Source of the DNA: Devosia sp. 1566
GTDB lineage: Bacteria; Pseudomonadota; Alphaproteobacteria; Rhizobiales; Devosiaceae
Length of the DNA: 64,000 bases
Direction of reading: 5' to 3'
Assembly (NCBI RefSeq): GCF_004005995.1
Contig: NZ_CP034767.1
Coordinates: 1 to 64,000, forward strand
Made by a program: the position numbers and the translations under genes
The notes under the pieces: generated by a model
Told to the model about the DNA's origin: nothing
Seen by the model: the letters and a program-made list of their open reading frames with translations, nothing else
Database searches by the model: none
Shown here: piece after piece, positions 57,357 through 64,000 of the stretch
Position numbering within the stretch: the first letter of the stretch is position 1
Layout: each line of letters opens with the position of its first letter

Positions 57357-58271
57357 ATGACCCTCGTCAATGCTACGGGCGTGCCGGTGAGCCCCGCCCT
57401 GCCGACCCAGCCCTCCCGCGTGCGGCTGACGCTCCGTTATCTGCGGCGCAACAAGGGGCTGGCGCTCGGCGCCGCCATCCTCCTCGCGCTGGCCCTTTTC
57501 ACTATTATCGGGCTCATCCTCATCGATCCCAAAAAGGCCTATCCGCTGTCGGCCGCGCTCAAGCAGCCCCCCAGCCTCAAATATCCCTTCGGGACCGATT
57601 TCTTTGGCCGCGATCTCTTGGCGGCCATGGTGGTGGGCACCTGGCAGACCGCCTTTATCGGCCTTCTCGCCGGCGGCATCGGTACGCTGGTGGGCGTGGT
57701 GCTGGGCTTCACCGCCGCCTATTTCGGCGGCTGGATCGATGGCACGGTGCGCACGATCTGCCAGATTTTGACGCCCATTCCGGTGCTGCTGATCCAGGTC
57801 GTCGCGGCGGGCTCACTCGACAAGCGCGACGTCACCATCGTCACCATGGCGATCATTGTCGCCATGCTGGCCTGGATGGGCCCAACCCTCGTGATCCGGG
57901 CGCAAGTGCTGACCATGAAGGAGCGCCAGTTCGTGGCCGTCGCCAAGCTTTCGGGCGTTTCGGACATGGGCATCATCTTCAAGGAAATCTTGCCCAATCT
58001 CCTGCCCTTCATCGCCGCCGCCTTTGTCGGCCAGGTCTTTGCCGCCGTGTTCGCCTCCTTCTATCTTGCCGTTCTCGGTCTTGGGCCCCTACGCGAGCCG
58101 CTCTTGGGTAACATCATCTGGGCGGCCCAGAGCCAGGGCGCGTTCTTTAATGGCTGGTGGTGGTGGCCGCTCGAGCCGGCCTTCGCCATGATCCTGATCC
58201 TGGGGGCACTGGCCTTGGTCAATATGGGGCTGGACGAGTTGGCCAATCCCCGCGTCAGAAGGACGGAGTAG
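57357..58271 (+). CDS. ABC transporter permease (OppC/DppC type)
   Basis: Second permease, 304 aa. N-terminal cytoplasmic segment, then about six helices. The DppC-type signature is YPFGTDFFGRDLLAAMVVGTW, and the contact loop is ERQFVAVAKLSGVSDMGIIFKEILPNLLPF. GGAG precedes ATG 57357. It is followed after four bases by the first ATPase. Confidence 0.93.
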   Translation: MTLVNATGVPVSPALPTQPSRVRLTLRYLRRNKGLALGAAILLALALFTIIGLILIDPKKAYPLSAALKQPPSLKYPFGTDFFGRDLLAAMVVGTWQTAFIGLLAGGIGTLVGVVLGFTAAYFGGWIDGTVRTICQILTPIPVLLIQVVAAGSLDKRDVTIVTMAIIVAMLAWMGPTLVIRAQVLTMKERQFVAVAKLSGVSDMGIIFKEILPNLLPFIAAAFVGQVFAAVFASFYLAVLGLGPLREPLLGNIIWAAQSQGAFFNGWWWWPLEPAFAMILILGALALVNMGLDELANPRVRRTE

Positions 58272-58275
58272 CGCC

Positions 58276-59319
58276 ATGGCTGCCGTGACCCTCGACCCCG
58301 TGAGCGCGCCAACGCCCCATGCCGGGGTGTTGGCGCAGCCAGCGCCCAGCCCGGTGCTGCGCGTCAACCAGCTCGCGGTCACCTACTACACCGATCTCGG
58401 CCGGGCCCGCGCGCTCGACGATGTCAGCTTCACCCTCAATGCCGGCCAGAAGCTGGGCATGGTCGGAGAGTCGGGCTCGGGCAAGAGCACCTTGGCGCTC
58501 GCCATGATGCGCATGATCAAGCCCCCCGGGCGCATCGAGGGCGGCGAAGTCTTTGTGGGCGACACCGAGCTCATGGGCCTGAACGAAGAAGCCATGCGCC
58601 GGGCGCGGCTGAGCAAAATCGCCTATATTCCGCAAGGGGCGATGAACTCGCTCAACCCCGTGATCCGCATCGGCGCGCAGATGGTCGATGCCGTCAAGGC
58701 GCATCTGCCGGGGGAAAGCCGCGCCGCCATCCAGGATCGTTGCCGGCAGGCGCTGCGCTCGGTCGATCTCGATCCCGGCGTCTTCAACATGTATGCCCAT
58801 GAGTTGTCGGGCGGCATGAAGCAGCGGGTGTGCATCGCCATTGGCGTGCTGCTCGAGCCCAGCGTCATCATCGCCGATGAGCCCACCAGTGCGCTCGATG
58901 TGGTCACCCAACGCCAGGTGATGGAAACCATCGACCGGGTGCAAGACCAGATCGGCGCCGCCGTGATCCTGATCGGCCACGACATGGGGCTGATGGCCCA
59001 GTTCGTCGATCGGGTGGCGGTGATGTATGCCGGGCGGCTCGTGGAGATCTCAAGCGTACGCGAGATGTTCACCAACCCCAAGCACCCCTATGCAAGGGCG
59101 CTGATCTCGAGCCTGCCCAATCTCGACAATCGCGGCGTGTTCCAGGGCATTCCGGGTCTTGCCCCTTCGCTGCTGCGTGTCCCGAGCGGCTGTGCCTTTC
59201 ACCCGCGCTGTCCCTTTGCCATGGACGTCTGCACCACGGTGCGGCCCGAAGTGCTGGAACTGGAAGGCGGGCGGCGCGTCGCCTGCCACCTGTTTGACGA
59301 GGAGGCCCGCCATGACTGA
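58276..59319 (+). CDS. ABC transporter ATP-binding protein (OppD/DppD type)
   Basis: A 347-aa ATPase: Walker A GESGSGKST, signature LSGGMKQR, Walker B VIIADEPTSALDV and H-loop LIGHDMGL. The C-terminal oligopeptide-transporter extension has the Cys-rich HPRCPFAMDVC motif that can bind an iron-sulfur cluster in this family. It overlaps the second ATPase by eight bases; together they form the heterodimeric motor. Confidence 0.94.
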   Translation: MAAVTLDPVSAPTPHAGVLAQPAPSPVLRVNQLAVTYYTDLGRARALDDVSFTLNAGQKLGMVGESGSGKSTLALAMMRMIKPPGRIEGGEVFVGDTELMGLNEEAMRRARLSKIAYIPQGAMNSLNPVIRIGAQMVDAVKAHLPGESRAAIQDRCRQALRSVDLDPGVFNMYAHELSGGMKQRVCIAIGVLLEPSVIIADEPTSALDVVTQRQVMETIDRVQDQIGAAVILIGHDMGLMAQFVDRVAVMYAGRLVEISSVREMFTNPKHPYARALISSLPNLDNRGVFQGIPGLAPSLLRVPSGCAFHPRCPFAMDVCTTVRPEVLELEGGRRVACHLFDEEARHD

Positions 59320-60319
59320 ACTGCTCGAACTGCGCGGGGTCTCGAAAGTCTATACCCGCGGGCTGACCCATTCCCACCCCACCGTGGCGCTGCGCGAGAT
59401 ATCGCTGACCCTCAAGGAGGACGAGCCCACCATCCTCACTGTTGCTGGCGAAAGCGGTAGCGGCAAGACGACGCTAGCCATGCTGCTGCTGGGCTTCATC
59501 AGCCCCACAATGGGGGAAATCCTCTATAAGGGCCGCAATATCACGACCCTGACGGGACCCGAGCGACTGGCCTATCGGCGCGAAGTGCAGGCGGTGTTCC
59601 AGGATCCTTTCGCGGTCTTTAATCCCTTCTATACCGTCGACCACCTGCTGACGGTGCCGATCAAGCGCTTCAAGCTGGCAAGCACAAGGGCTGAAGCGCG
59701 GGCGCGCATGGAAGAAGCGCTCAACGCCGTGGGGTTGCGCCCCGAAGACGTACTCGGGCGCTTTCCGCACCAGCTTTCGGGCGGGCAGCGCCAGCGCATC
59801 AATGTCGCCCGCGCCTTGTTGCTGAAGCCGCGCCTGCTGATCGCCGACGAGCCGGTGTCCATGGTGGATGCCTCCCTGCGCGCCACGATCCTCGAAACCC
59901 TGCGCAATCTGCAGCGCGATTATGGCGTCTCCATCATCTACATCACCCACGACCTAACCACGGCCTACCACATCGCCAAGTCGATCATCGTGCTTTATCG
60001 CGGTGGGGTGATGGAGGCGGGGGATGTCGATCGGGTGATCAAGTCGCCCCAGCACCCCTATACCCAGCTGCTGGTCGATTCCATTCCCTGGCCCAATCTC
60101 GAGCAGCGCTGGGGCGAGCAATCGATCATGGCGCGCGAAAGCACCGCGCCACCGCCCGGCGCCTGCCCCTTCATGCCGCGCTGTCCCAAGGCCATGCCGG
60201 TTTGCGCCAGCCGCCCGCCGCTGTTCCAGATCAATCCGCACCAGGCGGCCGCTTGCTACCTGCATGAGCGGCAGCCTCAACTCGTGGCTGAAAAGCTCTC
60301 CGAACTCCTGCCTGCCTGA
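59312..60319 (+). CDS. ABC transporter ATP-binding protein (OppF/DppF type)
   Basis: A 335-aa ATPase from ATG 59312: Walker A GESGSGKTT, signature LSGGQRQR, Walker B LLIADEPVSMVDAS and H-loop YITHDLTTAY. The C-terminal motif is CPFMPRCPKAMPVC. The ATG lies inside the end of the first ATPase gene; GAGG lies seven bases upstream. It is the last transporter gene before the second mannonate-dehydratase paralogue. Confidence 0.94.
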   Translation: MTELLELRGVSKVYTRGLTHSHPTVALREISLTLKEDEPTILTVAGESGSGKTTLAMLLLGFISPTMGEILYKGRNITTLTGPERLAYRREVQAVFQDPFAVFNPFYTVDHLLTVPIKRFKLASTRAEARARMEEALNAVGLRPEDVLGRFPHQLSGGQRQRINVARALLLKPRLLIADEPVSMVDASLRATILETLRNLQRDYGVSIIYITHDLTTAYHIAKSIIVLYRGGVMEAGDVDRVIKSPQHPYTQLLVDSIPWPNLEQRWGEQSIMARESTAPPPGACPFMPRCPKAMPVCASRPPLFQINPHQAAACYLHERQPQLVAEKLSELLPA

Positions 60320-60326
60320 GAACCCT

Positions 60327-61289
60327 ATGCTCGAAATCGCCGAATTCATCAGTCCCACGCCATCGCCGGTCTGGCAGCTTGCCTTGCAGGCCGGGGTGAA
60401 CCTTGCCGTGGGCGGGCTGCCCTTTGACAGCTTGCGCCCGGGGGAAAGGCTGGGGGATCTCGCTCCGCTCAGCCGCATGCAGCAAAGCTACCAAGATGCC
60501 GGCTTTGAGCTGCGCGTCATCGAGGCGCGCCCGCCGCTTAATTTGGCCAAGCGCGGCTTGCCGGGGCGGGACGAAGAGATCGATGTCGTCTGCGAACTCC
60601 TTACCAGCATGGGCAAGCTCGGCATCGGCGTCTGGTGCTATGAATGGATGACCGATTTCAACTGGGTGCGCACCAATATGGCGACGCCCTCGCGCGGGGG
60701 CTCGGTGGTCACGAGCTTCAATCTCGATGATGTTCCCGAGGACCTGACGAGCAATCCGCCCATCGGCGAGGAAGCGCTTTGGGAGAACCTCCAATATTTC
60801 CTCGCGCGCGTGCTGCCGGTGGCCGAACAAGCCGGGGTCAAGCTCTCCATGCATCCCGACGACCCGCCGATCACCCCGATCCGGGGCGTCAGCCGCATCA
60901 TGCGCAGCATCGAGAACTACCAGCGCCTCCTGGCCATGGCGCCCAGCCCGATGAACACCATTACCCTGTGCCAGGGCAATTTCACCCTGATGACCGATGA
61001 CCTCCCCCGCGAGATCAGGCGCTTTGGCGACAAGATCTCCTTTGTGCATTTCCGCGATGTGCGGGGCGTGCCCACGCGGTTCGAGGAAACCTGGCACGAC
61101 GACGGCAAGACCGACATGCTCGCCTGCATGCAGGCCTATCGCGACATCGGGTTCAGCGGCGTCCTGCGGCCCGACCATGTGCCCACCGTTGCGGGCGATA
61201 GCAACGATAATGCCGGCTATTCCGCCTTCGGGCGGCTTTACGCCATTGGTTACATCCGCGGCCTGCACGAGGCCGTTTATGCGCAATAG
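60327..61289 (+). CDS. Mannonate dehydratase-like TIM-barrel protein (copy 2)
   Basis: A 320-aa UxuA-family protein from ATG 60327, seven bases after the ATPase stop. It shares MHPDDPPITPIRG, SFVHFRDVRGVP and a C-terminal PDHVPTVAGDS segment with copy 1, but differs widely elsewhere and is shorter (MLEIAEFISPTPSPVWQLALQ start). It may act on another epimer, or be a xylose-isomerase-like epimerase; dehydratase remains the best family match. Confidence 0.85.
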   Translation: MLEIAEFISPTPSPVWQLALQAGVNLAVGGLPFDSLRPGERLGDLAPLSRMQQSYQDAGFELRVIEARPPLNLAKRGLPGRDEEIDVVCELLTSMGKLGIGVWCYEWMTDFNWVRTNMATPSRGGSVVTSFNLDDVPEDLTSNPPIGEEALWENLQYFLARVLPVAEQAGVKLSMHPDDPPITPIRGVSRIMRSIENYQRLLAMAPSPMNTITLCQGNFTLMTDDLPREIRRFGDKISFVHFRDVRGVPTRFEETWHDDGKTDMLACMQAYRDIGFSGVLRPDHVPTVAGDSNDNAGYSAFGRLYAIGYIRGLHEAVYAQ

Positions 61290-61298
61290 GTCAGATCC

Positions 61299-62147
61299 AT
61301 GAGAATTGCAGTTACCGGCGCCAGCGGCGGCATTGGCCGCGCCATTGTCAAAGAGGCCGAGGCCCGCGGCCACACGGTGGTCGGCATCGACCGGGTCGAG
61401 CACCCCGATGTCGCGGCCAGCGGCGAGCGCCGCTTCGTTCTGGCCGACATGGACAATTACGATGCCCTGCTCGACGCCTTTGCCGGCTGCGATGCGGTGA
61501 TCCACATGGCCGCCATTCCGTCCCCCGGCCGCCATCCCGATCACATCGTGCACAACAACAATGTGGTGGGCAGCTATAATGCGCTCCAGGCCGCCGTCGA
61601 GAACGGCATCCGGCGGCTCTGCCAGGCCTCGAGCGTCAATGCCATTGGCCATTCCTTCAGCCGCGCGCCGCGCTATGATTATTTCCCCATCGACGAGAGC
61701 CATCCCAACTACGCCGAGGACCCCTATAGCCTCTCCAAATGGATCTGCGAGCAGCAGGCCGACGCCTTTATCCGGCGCTATCCGGAGATGGTGATCGCTT
61801 CCATGCGCTTTCATTATGTCTGCGATGACCGCTCCATCGCCAAGGCGCTCTATGACCCCAATCCCGAGATCGCCAAGCATCTCTGGGCCTATACCAGGCG
61901 CGATGCGGCGGCCGATGCGTGCCTCTTGAGCCTCGAAGCTTCCATCGAGGGTCACGAGGCCTTCTATATCGTGGCGCCCGACACGATTTCGGACACGCCG
62001 AGCCGGGAGCTGGCGCGCCAGTATTTTCCGCAGATCCCGCTGCGCGATGGCTGGGGCGGGCACCAGAGCTTTTTCAACTCGGCCAAGGCCGAGCGCATGC
62101 TGGGCTGGCGGCACGGCCATGTGCCGCCCGAGCGCCTGACCGACTAG
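61299..62147 (+). CDS. NAD-dependent epimerase/dehydratase, uronate dehydrogenase-like
   Basis: Extended SDR of 282 aa. NAD motif VTGASGGIGRAI at the N-terminus, LADMDNYDALLDAFAG for adenine contact, catalytic Ser in CQASSVNAIG and YxxxK as DPYSLSKW. Length and the SVNAIGHS-type segment fit uronate dehydrogenases, which oxidise galacturonate or glucuronate to the lactone; the lactonase and dehydratases upstream would take the next steps. Other sugar epimerase roles remain possible. Confidence 0.85.
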   Translation: MRIAVTGASGGIGRAIVKEAEARGHTVVGIDRVEHPDVAASGERRFVLADMDNYDALLDAFAGCDAVIHMAAIPSPGRHPDHIVHNNNVVGSYNALQAAVENGIRRLCQASSVNAIGHSFSRAPRYDYFPIDESHPNYAEDPYSLSKWICEQQADAFIRRYPEMVIASMRFHYVCDDRSIAKALYDPNPEIAKHLWAYTRRDAAADACLLSLEASIEGHEAFYIVAPDTISDTPSRELARQYFPQIPLRDGWGGHQSFFNSAKAERMLGWRHGHVPPERLTD

Positions 62148-62154
62148 GATCGCG

Positions 62155-62574
62155 CTAGAGGTCGGCCTGCCGCCATTGGGGTCCGAGATGGATGTCGATG
62201 GTTTGCAGCCGGCCGGGCCCCAGATTTTCGAACCGGTGCGGCAGCCCCTTGGGGCCGAGCACGACCTCGCCGGCCTGCGCGTCGATCACCGCATCGCCGA
62301 CATAAAAGCGCCCGCGGCCTTCCACCACCACAAAGAGCTCGTCATAGGGATGGACATGCAGGGCCGGCCCCGTGCCCACCGCCTCATTGCCATAGGCGAG
62401 GATCGTGGTCGTGGTGCCCAGTGCCTCGCCCGGAAGGTGACCGCGCCAGGGGCCGGGCTGGTCGGGTCGAACAACTGCTGTTTGGCCGGGGCGCGCCCGT
62501 CCGGCACTGCGGCGCTGGGGTCGATGCTGAGTTTTGCCATTGCTGTTGCACTCCAAGGTGAGTTGCTTGGCCAT
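62155..62574 (-). CDS. Cupin domain protein, probably frameshifted
   Basis: The C-terminal about 90 residues are a clear single-domain cupin (ALHVHPYDELFVVVEGRG, FYVGDAVIDAQAGEVV, PHRFENLG) with metal-binding His residues. As written the frame gives 139 aa, but its first about 50 residues are Arg/Gln/Pro-rich with poor third-position GC. The +1 frame from ATG 62540 reads MAKLSIDPSAAVPDG... ending GAVTFRAR, with GGAG upstream and normal codon use. One missing G near 62424-62425 would join the two. Real mutation and assembly error cannot be told apart here. Confidence 0.75.
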   Translation of the reverse strand: MAKQLTLECNSNGKTQHRPQRRSAGRARPGQTAVVRPDQPGPWRGHLPGEALGTTTTILAYGNEAVGTGPALHVHPYDELFVVVEGRGRFYVGDAVIDAQAGEVVLGPKGLPHRFENLGPGRLQTIDIHLGPQWRQADL

Positions 62575-62651
62575 TATTGGGCCGGTTCACCAAGACTGCC
62601 AAGAGGACGCAGGCAGTGCATAGGCTTTGAGCTGAATTGCGCGCAATTTAG

Positions 62652-62681
62652 GCACAAGCAGATGCTGCTGATCTGTTGTGC
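62652..62681. promoter_or_regulatory. Inverted repeat upstream of the sigma-54 promoter candidate
   Basis: GCACAA-g-CAGAT and ATCTG-TTGTGC face each other across seven bases, with one bulged G. It lies about 57 bases upstream of the -24 element, a usual place for an enhancer-binding activator. Two further GGCACAA copies lie downstream (about 62725 and 62741), the last being part of the promoter itself. Confidence 0.4.
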
Positions 62682-62738
62682 AAAATGCCGTGGTCAAATT
62701 GGCGATCCTGCGCAAGGACTTACCGGCACAAACAAGGA

Positions 62739-62755
62739 TTGGCACAACTGATGCA
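62739..62755 (+). promoter_or_regulatory. Sigma-54 (RpoN) promoter candidate
   Basis: TTGGCACAACTGATGCA fits YTGGCACGRNNNTTGCW with two mismatches and has the essential GG-N10-GC spacing. The -12 GC is 30 bases before the ATPase start, leaving room for a short leader with GGGAG. It would place the polyamine-type transporter under nitrogen or activator control. Confidence 0.55.
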
Positions 62756-62784
62756 TGACAGTTCCCAGCAAAGGGAGCTGCGCA

Positions 62785-63873
62785 ATGTCCAAGTCTGCCG
62801 AGATCGATCTTGCTTCTGTTTCCAAGATCTACGGCAAGACCACGGCCGTCGACAGCATCAGCCTCAAGATCCCCGGCGGCAGTTATTGCTGTCTGCTCGG
62901 CCCTTCGGGCTGTGGCAAGACCTCCACCCTGCGCATGATTGCCGGGCATGAAACCGTCTCGATCGGGGACATTGTTCTGGGCAAGCAGGTGGTGACCGAC
63001 CTGCCACCGGCCAAGCGCGGCACGGCGATGATGTTCCAGTCCTATGCGCTGTTTCCCCATCTCGATCTGGTCGACAATGTCGCCTTCAGCCTCAAAATGG
63101 CGGGGGTCGACAAGTCGACCCGCCGCGCGCGGGCGCTCGAGCTGCTCAAGCTGATGCAGATGGATGCCTATGCCGACCGCCGTCCCGGCCAGCTTTCGGG
63201 CGGCCAGCAGCAGCGCGTGGCCCTGGCGCGGGCGCTGATCACCGATCCCGAAGCGCTGCTGCTGGATGAGCCGCTCTCGGCGCTCGATCCCTTCCTCAAG
63301 ATCCGCATGCGTGCCGAGCTCAAGAAGCTGCAAAAGCAGCTCGGCATCACCTTTGTCCATGTCACCCACAGCCAGGAAGAAGCCATGGCGCTGGCCGACC
63401 TCGTCGTGGTGATGAGCAATGGCCGGATCGAGCAGGCCGCCACCCCGCGCGAAGTGTTCGAGCGCCCGGCGACTGCCTTTGTTGCCCGCTTCATGGGCGA
63501 TCATAATGTCATTTCGGGCAAGGTCACCGGCGCCGGCGACGGCCTGGTGGATTTTACCGTGGTCGGCGGCGGCAGCTTTTCCGCCACCGGCGCACCCCTG
63601 CCGCTGGGCGCCGATATGGATGTCGCCGTGCGCACCGACCATGTCCGGATCGGGGACAGCCCGCAGCCGGGCCTCGGGTTCACCGGCATCATCTCCAACA
63701 TCGAATATCGCGGCGCCACGGTGAAGCTCACCGTGGAGGGCGCCGGGATCAGCGAATTCACCGCCATCATCACCGACACCGCCTTTTACGCGACCCCGGT
63801 CGCGGTGGGCGATGCGGTGCCCCTCCATTGGGATGCCGGGGACGCCATCGTCCTCGCCCGACCCGATGCGTAA
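62785..63873 (+). CDS. ABC transporter ATP-binding protein (spermidine/putrescine type)
   Basis: PotA-like ATPase of 362 aa from ATG 62785 (GGGAG seven bases upstream; an in-frame start at 62755 lies within the promoter). Walker A GPSGCGKTS, Q-loop MMFQSYALFPHLD, signature LSGGQQQR, Walker B LLLDEPLSALDPF and H-loop VTHSQEEAMALAD. A C-terminal TOBE-type regulatory domain is present (about 270-360). It is followed by a Tat-exported receptor gene, fitting a polyamine or related cation importer. Confidence 0.92.
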   Translation: MSKSAEIDLASVSKIYGKTTAVDSISLKIPGGSYCCLLGPSGCGKTSTLRMIAGHETVSIGDIVLGKQVVTDLPPAKRGTAMMFQSYALFPHLDLVDNVAFSLKMAGVDKSTRRARALELLKLMQMDAYADRRPGQLSGGQQQRVALARALITDPEALLLDEPLSALDPFLKIRMRAELKKLQKQLGITFVHVTHSQEEAMALADLVVVMSNGRIEQAATPREVFERPATAFVARFMGDHNVISGKVTGAGDGLVDFTVVGGGSFSATGAPLPLGADMDVAVRTDHVRIGDSPQPGLGFTGIISNIEYRGATVKLTVEGAGISEFTAIITDTAFYATPVAVGDAVPLHWDAGDAIVLARPDA

Positions 63874-63903
63874 CCGTCCATCAAGCCAACAGGGAGACGT
63901 GCC

Positions 63904-64000
63904 ATGACCGCCAAGAGTGACATCAAGTCCGGTGTCAGCCGCCGCAACTTTCTCAAGACCAGCGCTGCCGCCGCGGTCGGCGCCAGCCTGGGTTCGGGTG
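63904..64000 (+). CDS. Tat-exported ABC substrate-binding protein, partial
   Basis: Only the first 32 codons are in the window. They encode a twin-arginine signal (GVSRRNFLKTSAAAAVGAS) after a short polar start. GGGAG precedes ATG 63904. Position after the PotA-like ATPase suggests the periplasmic receptor of the same importer. The frame continues past the window end. Confidence 0.8.
   Translation, partial: MTAKSDIKSGVSRRNFLKTSAAAAVGASLGSG

Noticed and set aside
60231..62120. 629-codon open frame antisense to the mannonate dehydratase and SDR genes
   Set aside because: It spans two clear plus-strand genes and their gap, with low-complexity His/Gly/Ala-rich composition.
62691..62697. TGGTCAA half-site upstream of the polyamine-type ABC genes as a third RutR box
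   Set aside because: The other half of the palindrome does not match, so it is probably chance.

Overview
The window is a high-GC alphaproteobacterial chromosome segment. It most resembles Hyphomicrobiales (Rhizobiales) and plausibly a Devosia-like genus; this is inferred from gene content (ActS/ActR-type redox pair, DUF2852 protein, MmcB-like nuclease, HWE/HisKA_2 bacteriophytochrome, RutR-type regulator), not from a search. It begins just upstream of dnaA, so the contig was probably rotated to that gene. No rRNA, tRNA, CRISPR array, insertion sequence or prophage was seen.

Layout. (1) 0.2-9.6 kb: replication core dnaA-dnaN-recF-gyrB, then a class A penicillin-binding protein with an unusual DxxTG repeat tail. 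(2) 9.6-15.2 kb: zinc metallohydrolase, DUF2852 protein, regB/regA (actS/actR) redox two-component pair, mmcB, an MFS transporter and a small RlpA-like protein. (3) 15.3-30.7 kb: a reductive pyrimidine catabolic locus. preT-preA reduces uracil or thymine, hydA opens the dihydro-ring, an amidohydrolase releases beta-alanine, an omega-aminotransferase makes malonate semialdehyde and mmsA makes acetyl-CoA. A Thi/NMT1-type ABC importer ends the operon and a RutR-like TetR regulator sits in the middle. RutR-box-like palindromes lie at both expected promoters. A manganese catalase and a NYN-domain protein interrupt the locus. (4) 30.8-32 kb: two tiny one-helix proteins (24 and 25 aa) flanking a 297-aa membrane protein, downstream of a general-stress (EcfG-like) promoter candidate. 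(5) 32-36.6 kb: bphO-bphP heme oxygenase/bacteriophytochrome pair, a hypothetical protein and a zinc alcohol dehydrogenase. (6) 36.7-47.1 kb: alpha-glucan/trehalose island. A trehalose-synthase-like GH13 protein and malQ are on the minus strand, and glgE, a stand-alone maltokinase and glgB diverge on the plus strand (GlgE pathway). (7) 47.2-49.4 kb: polar amino-acid ABC importer. (8) 49.7-62.1 kb: a long plus-strand sugar-acid island with two mannonate-dehydratase paralogues, a lactonase, an enolase-superfamily acid-sugar dehydratase, a mutarotase-like protein, an Opp-type five-gene ABC importer and a uronate-dehydrogenase-like SDR. (9) 62.2-64 kb: a cupin gene with a probable frameshift, and the start of a putrescine/spermidine-type ABC operon preceded by a good sigma-54 promoter match. 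The last gene is cut by the window end.

Catabolic genes are packed in operons with 1, 4 or 8 base overlaps. Very high third-position GC makes the antisense frames of real genes look open, so long antisense frames were discarded. Start codons were moved inward wherever a ribosome-binding site or family N-terminus argued for it.
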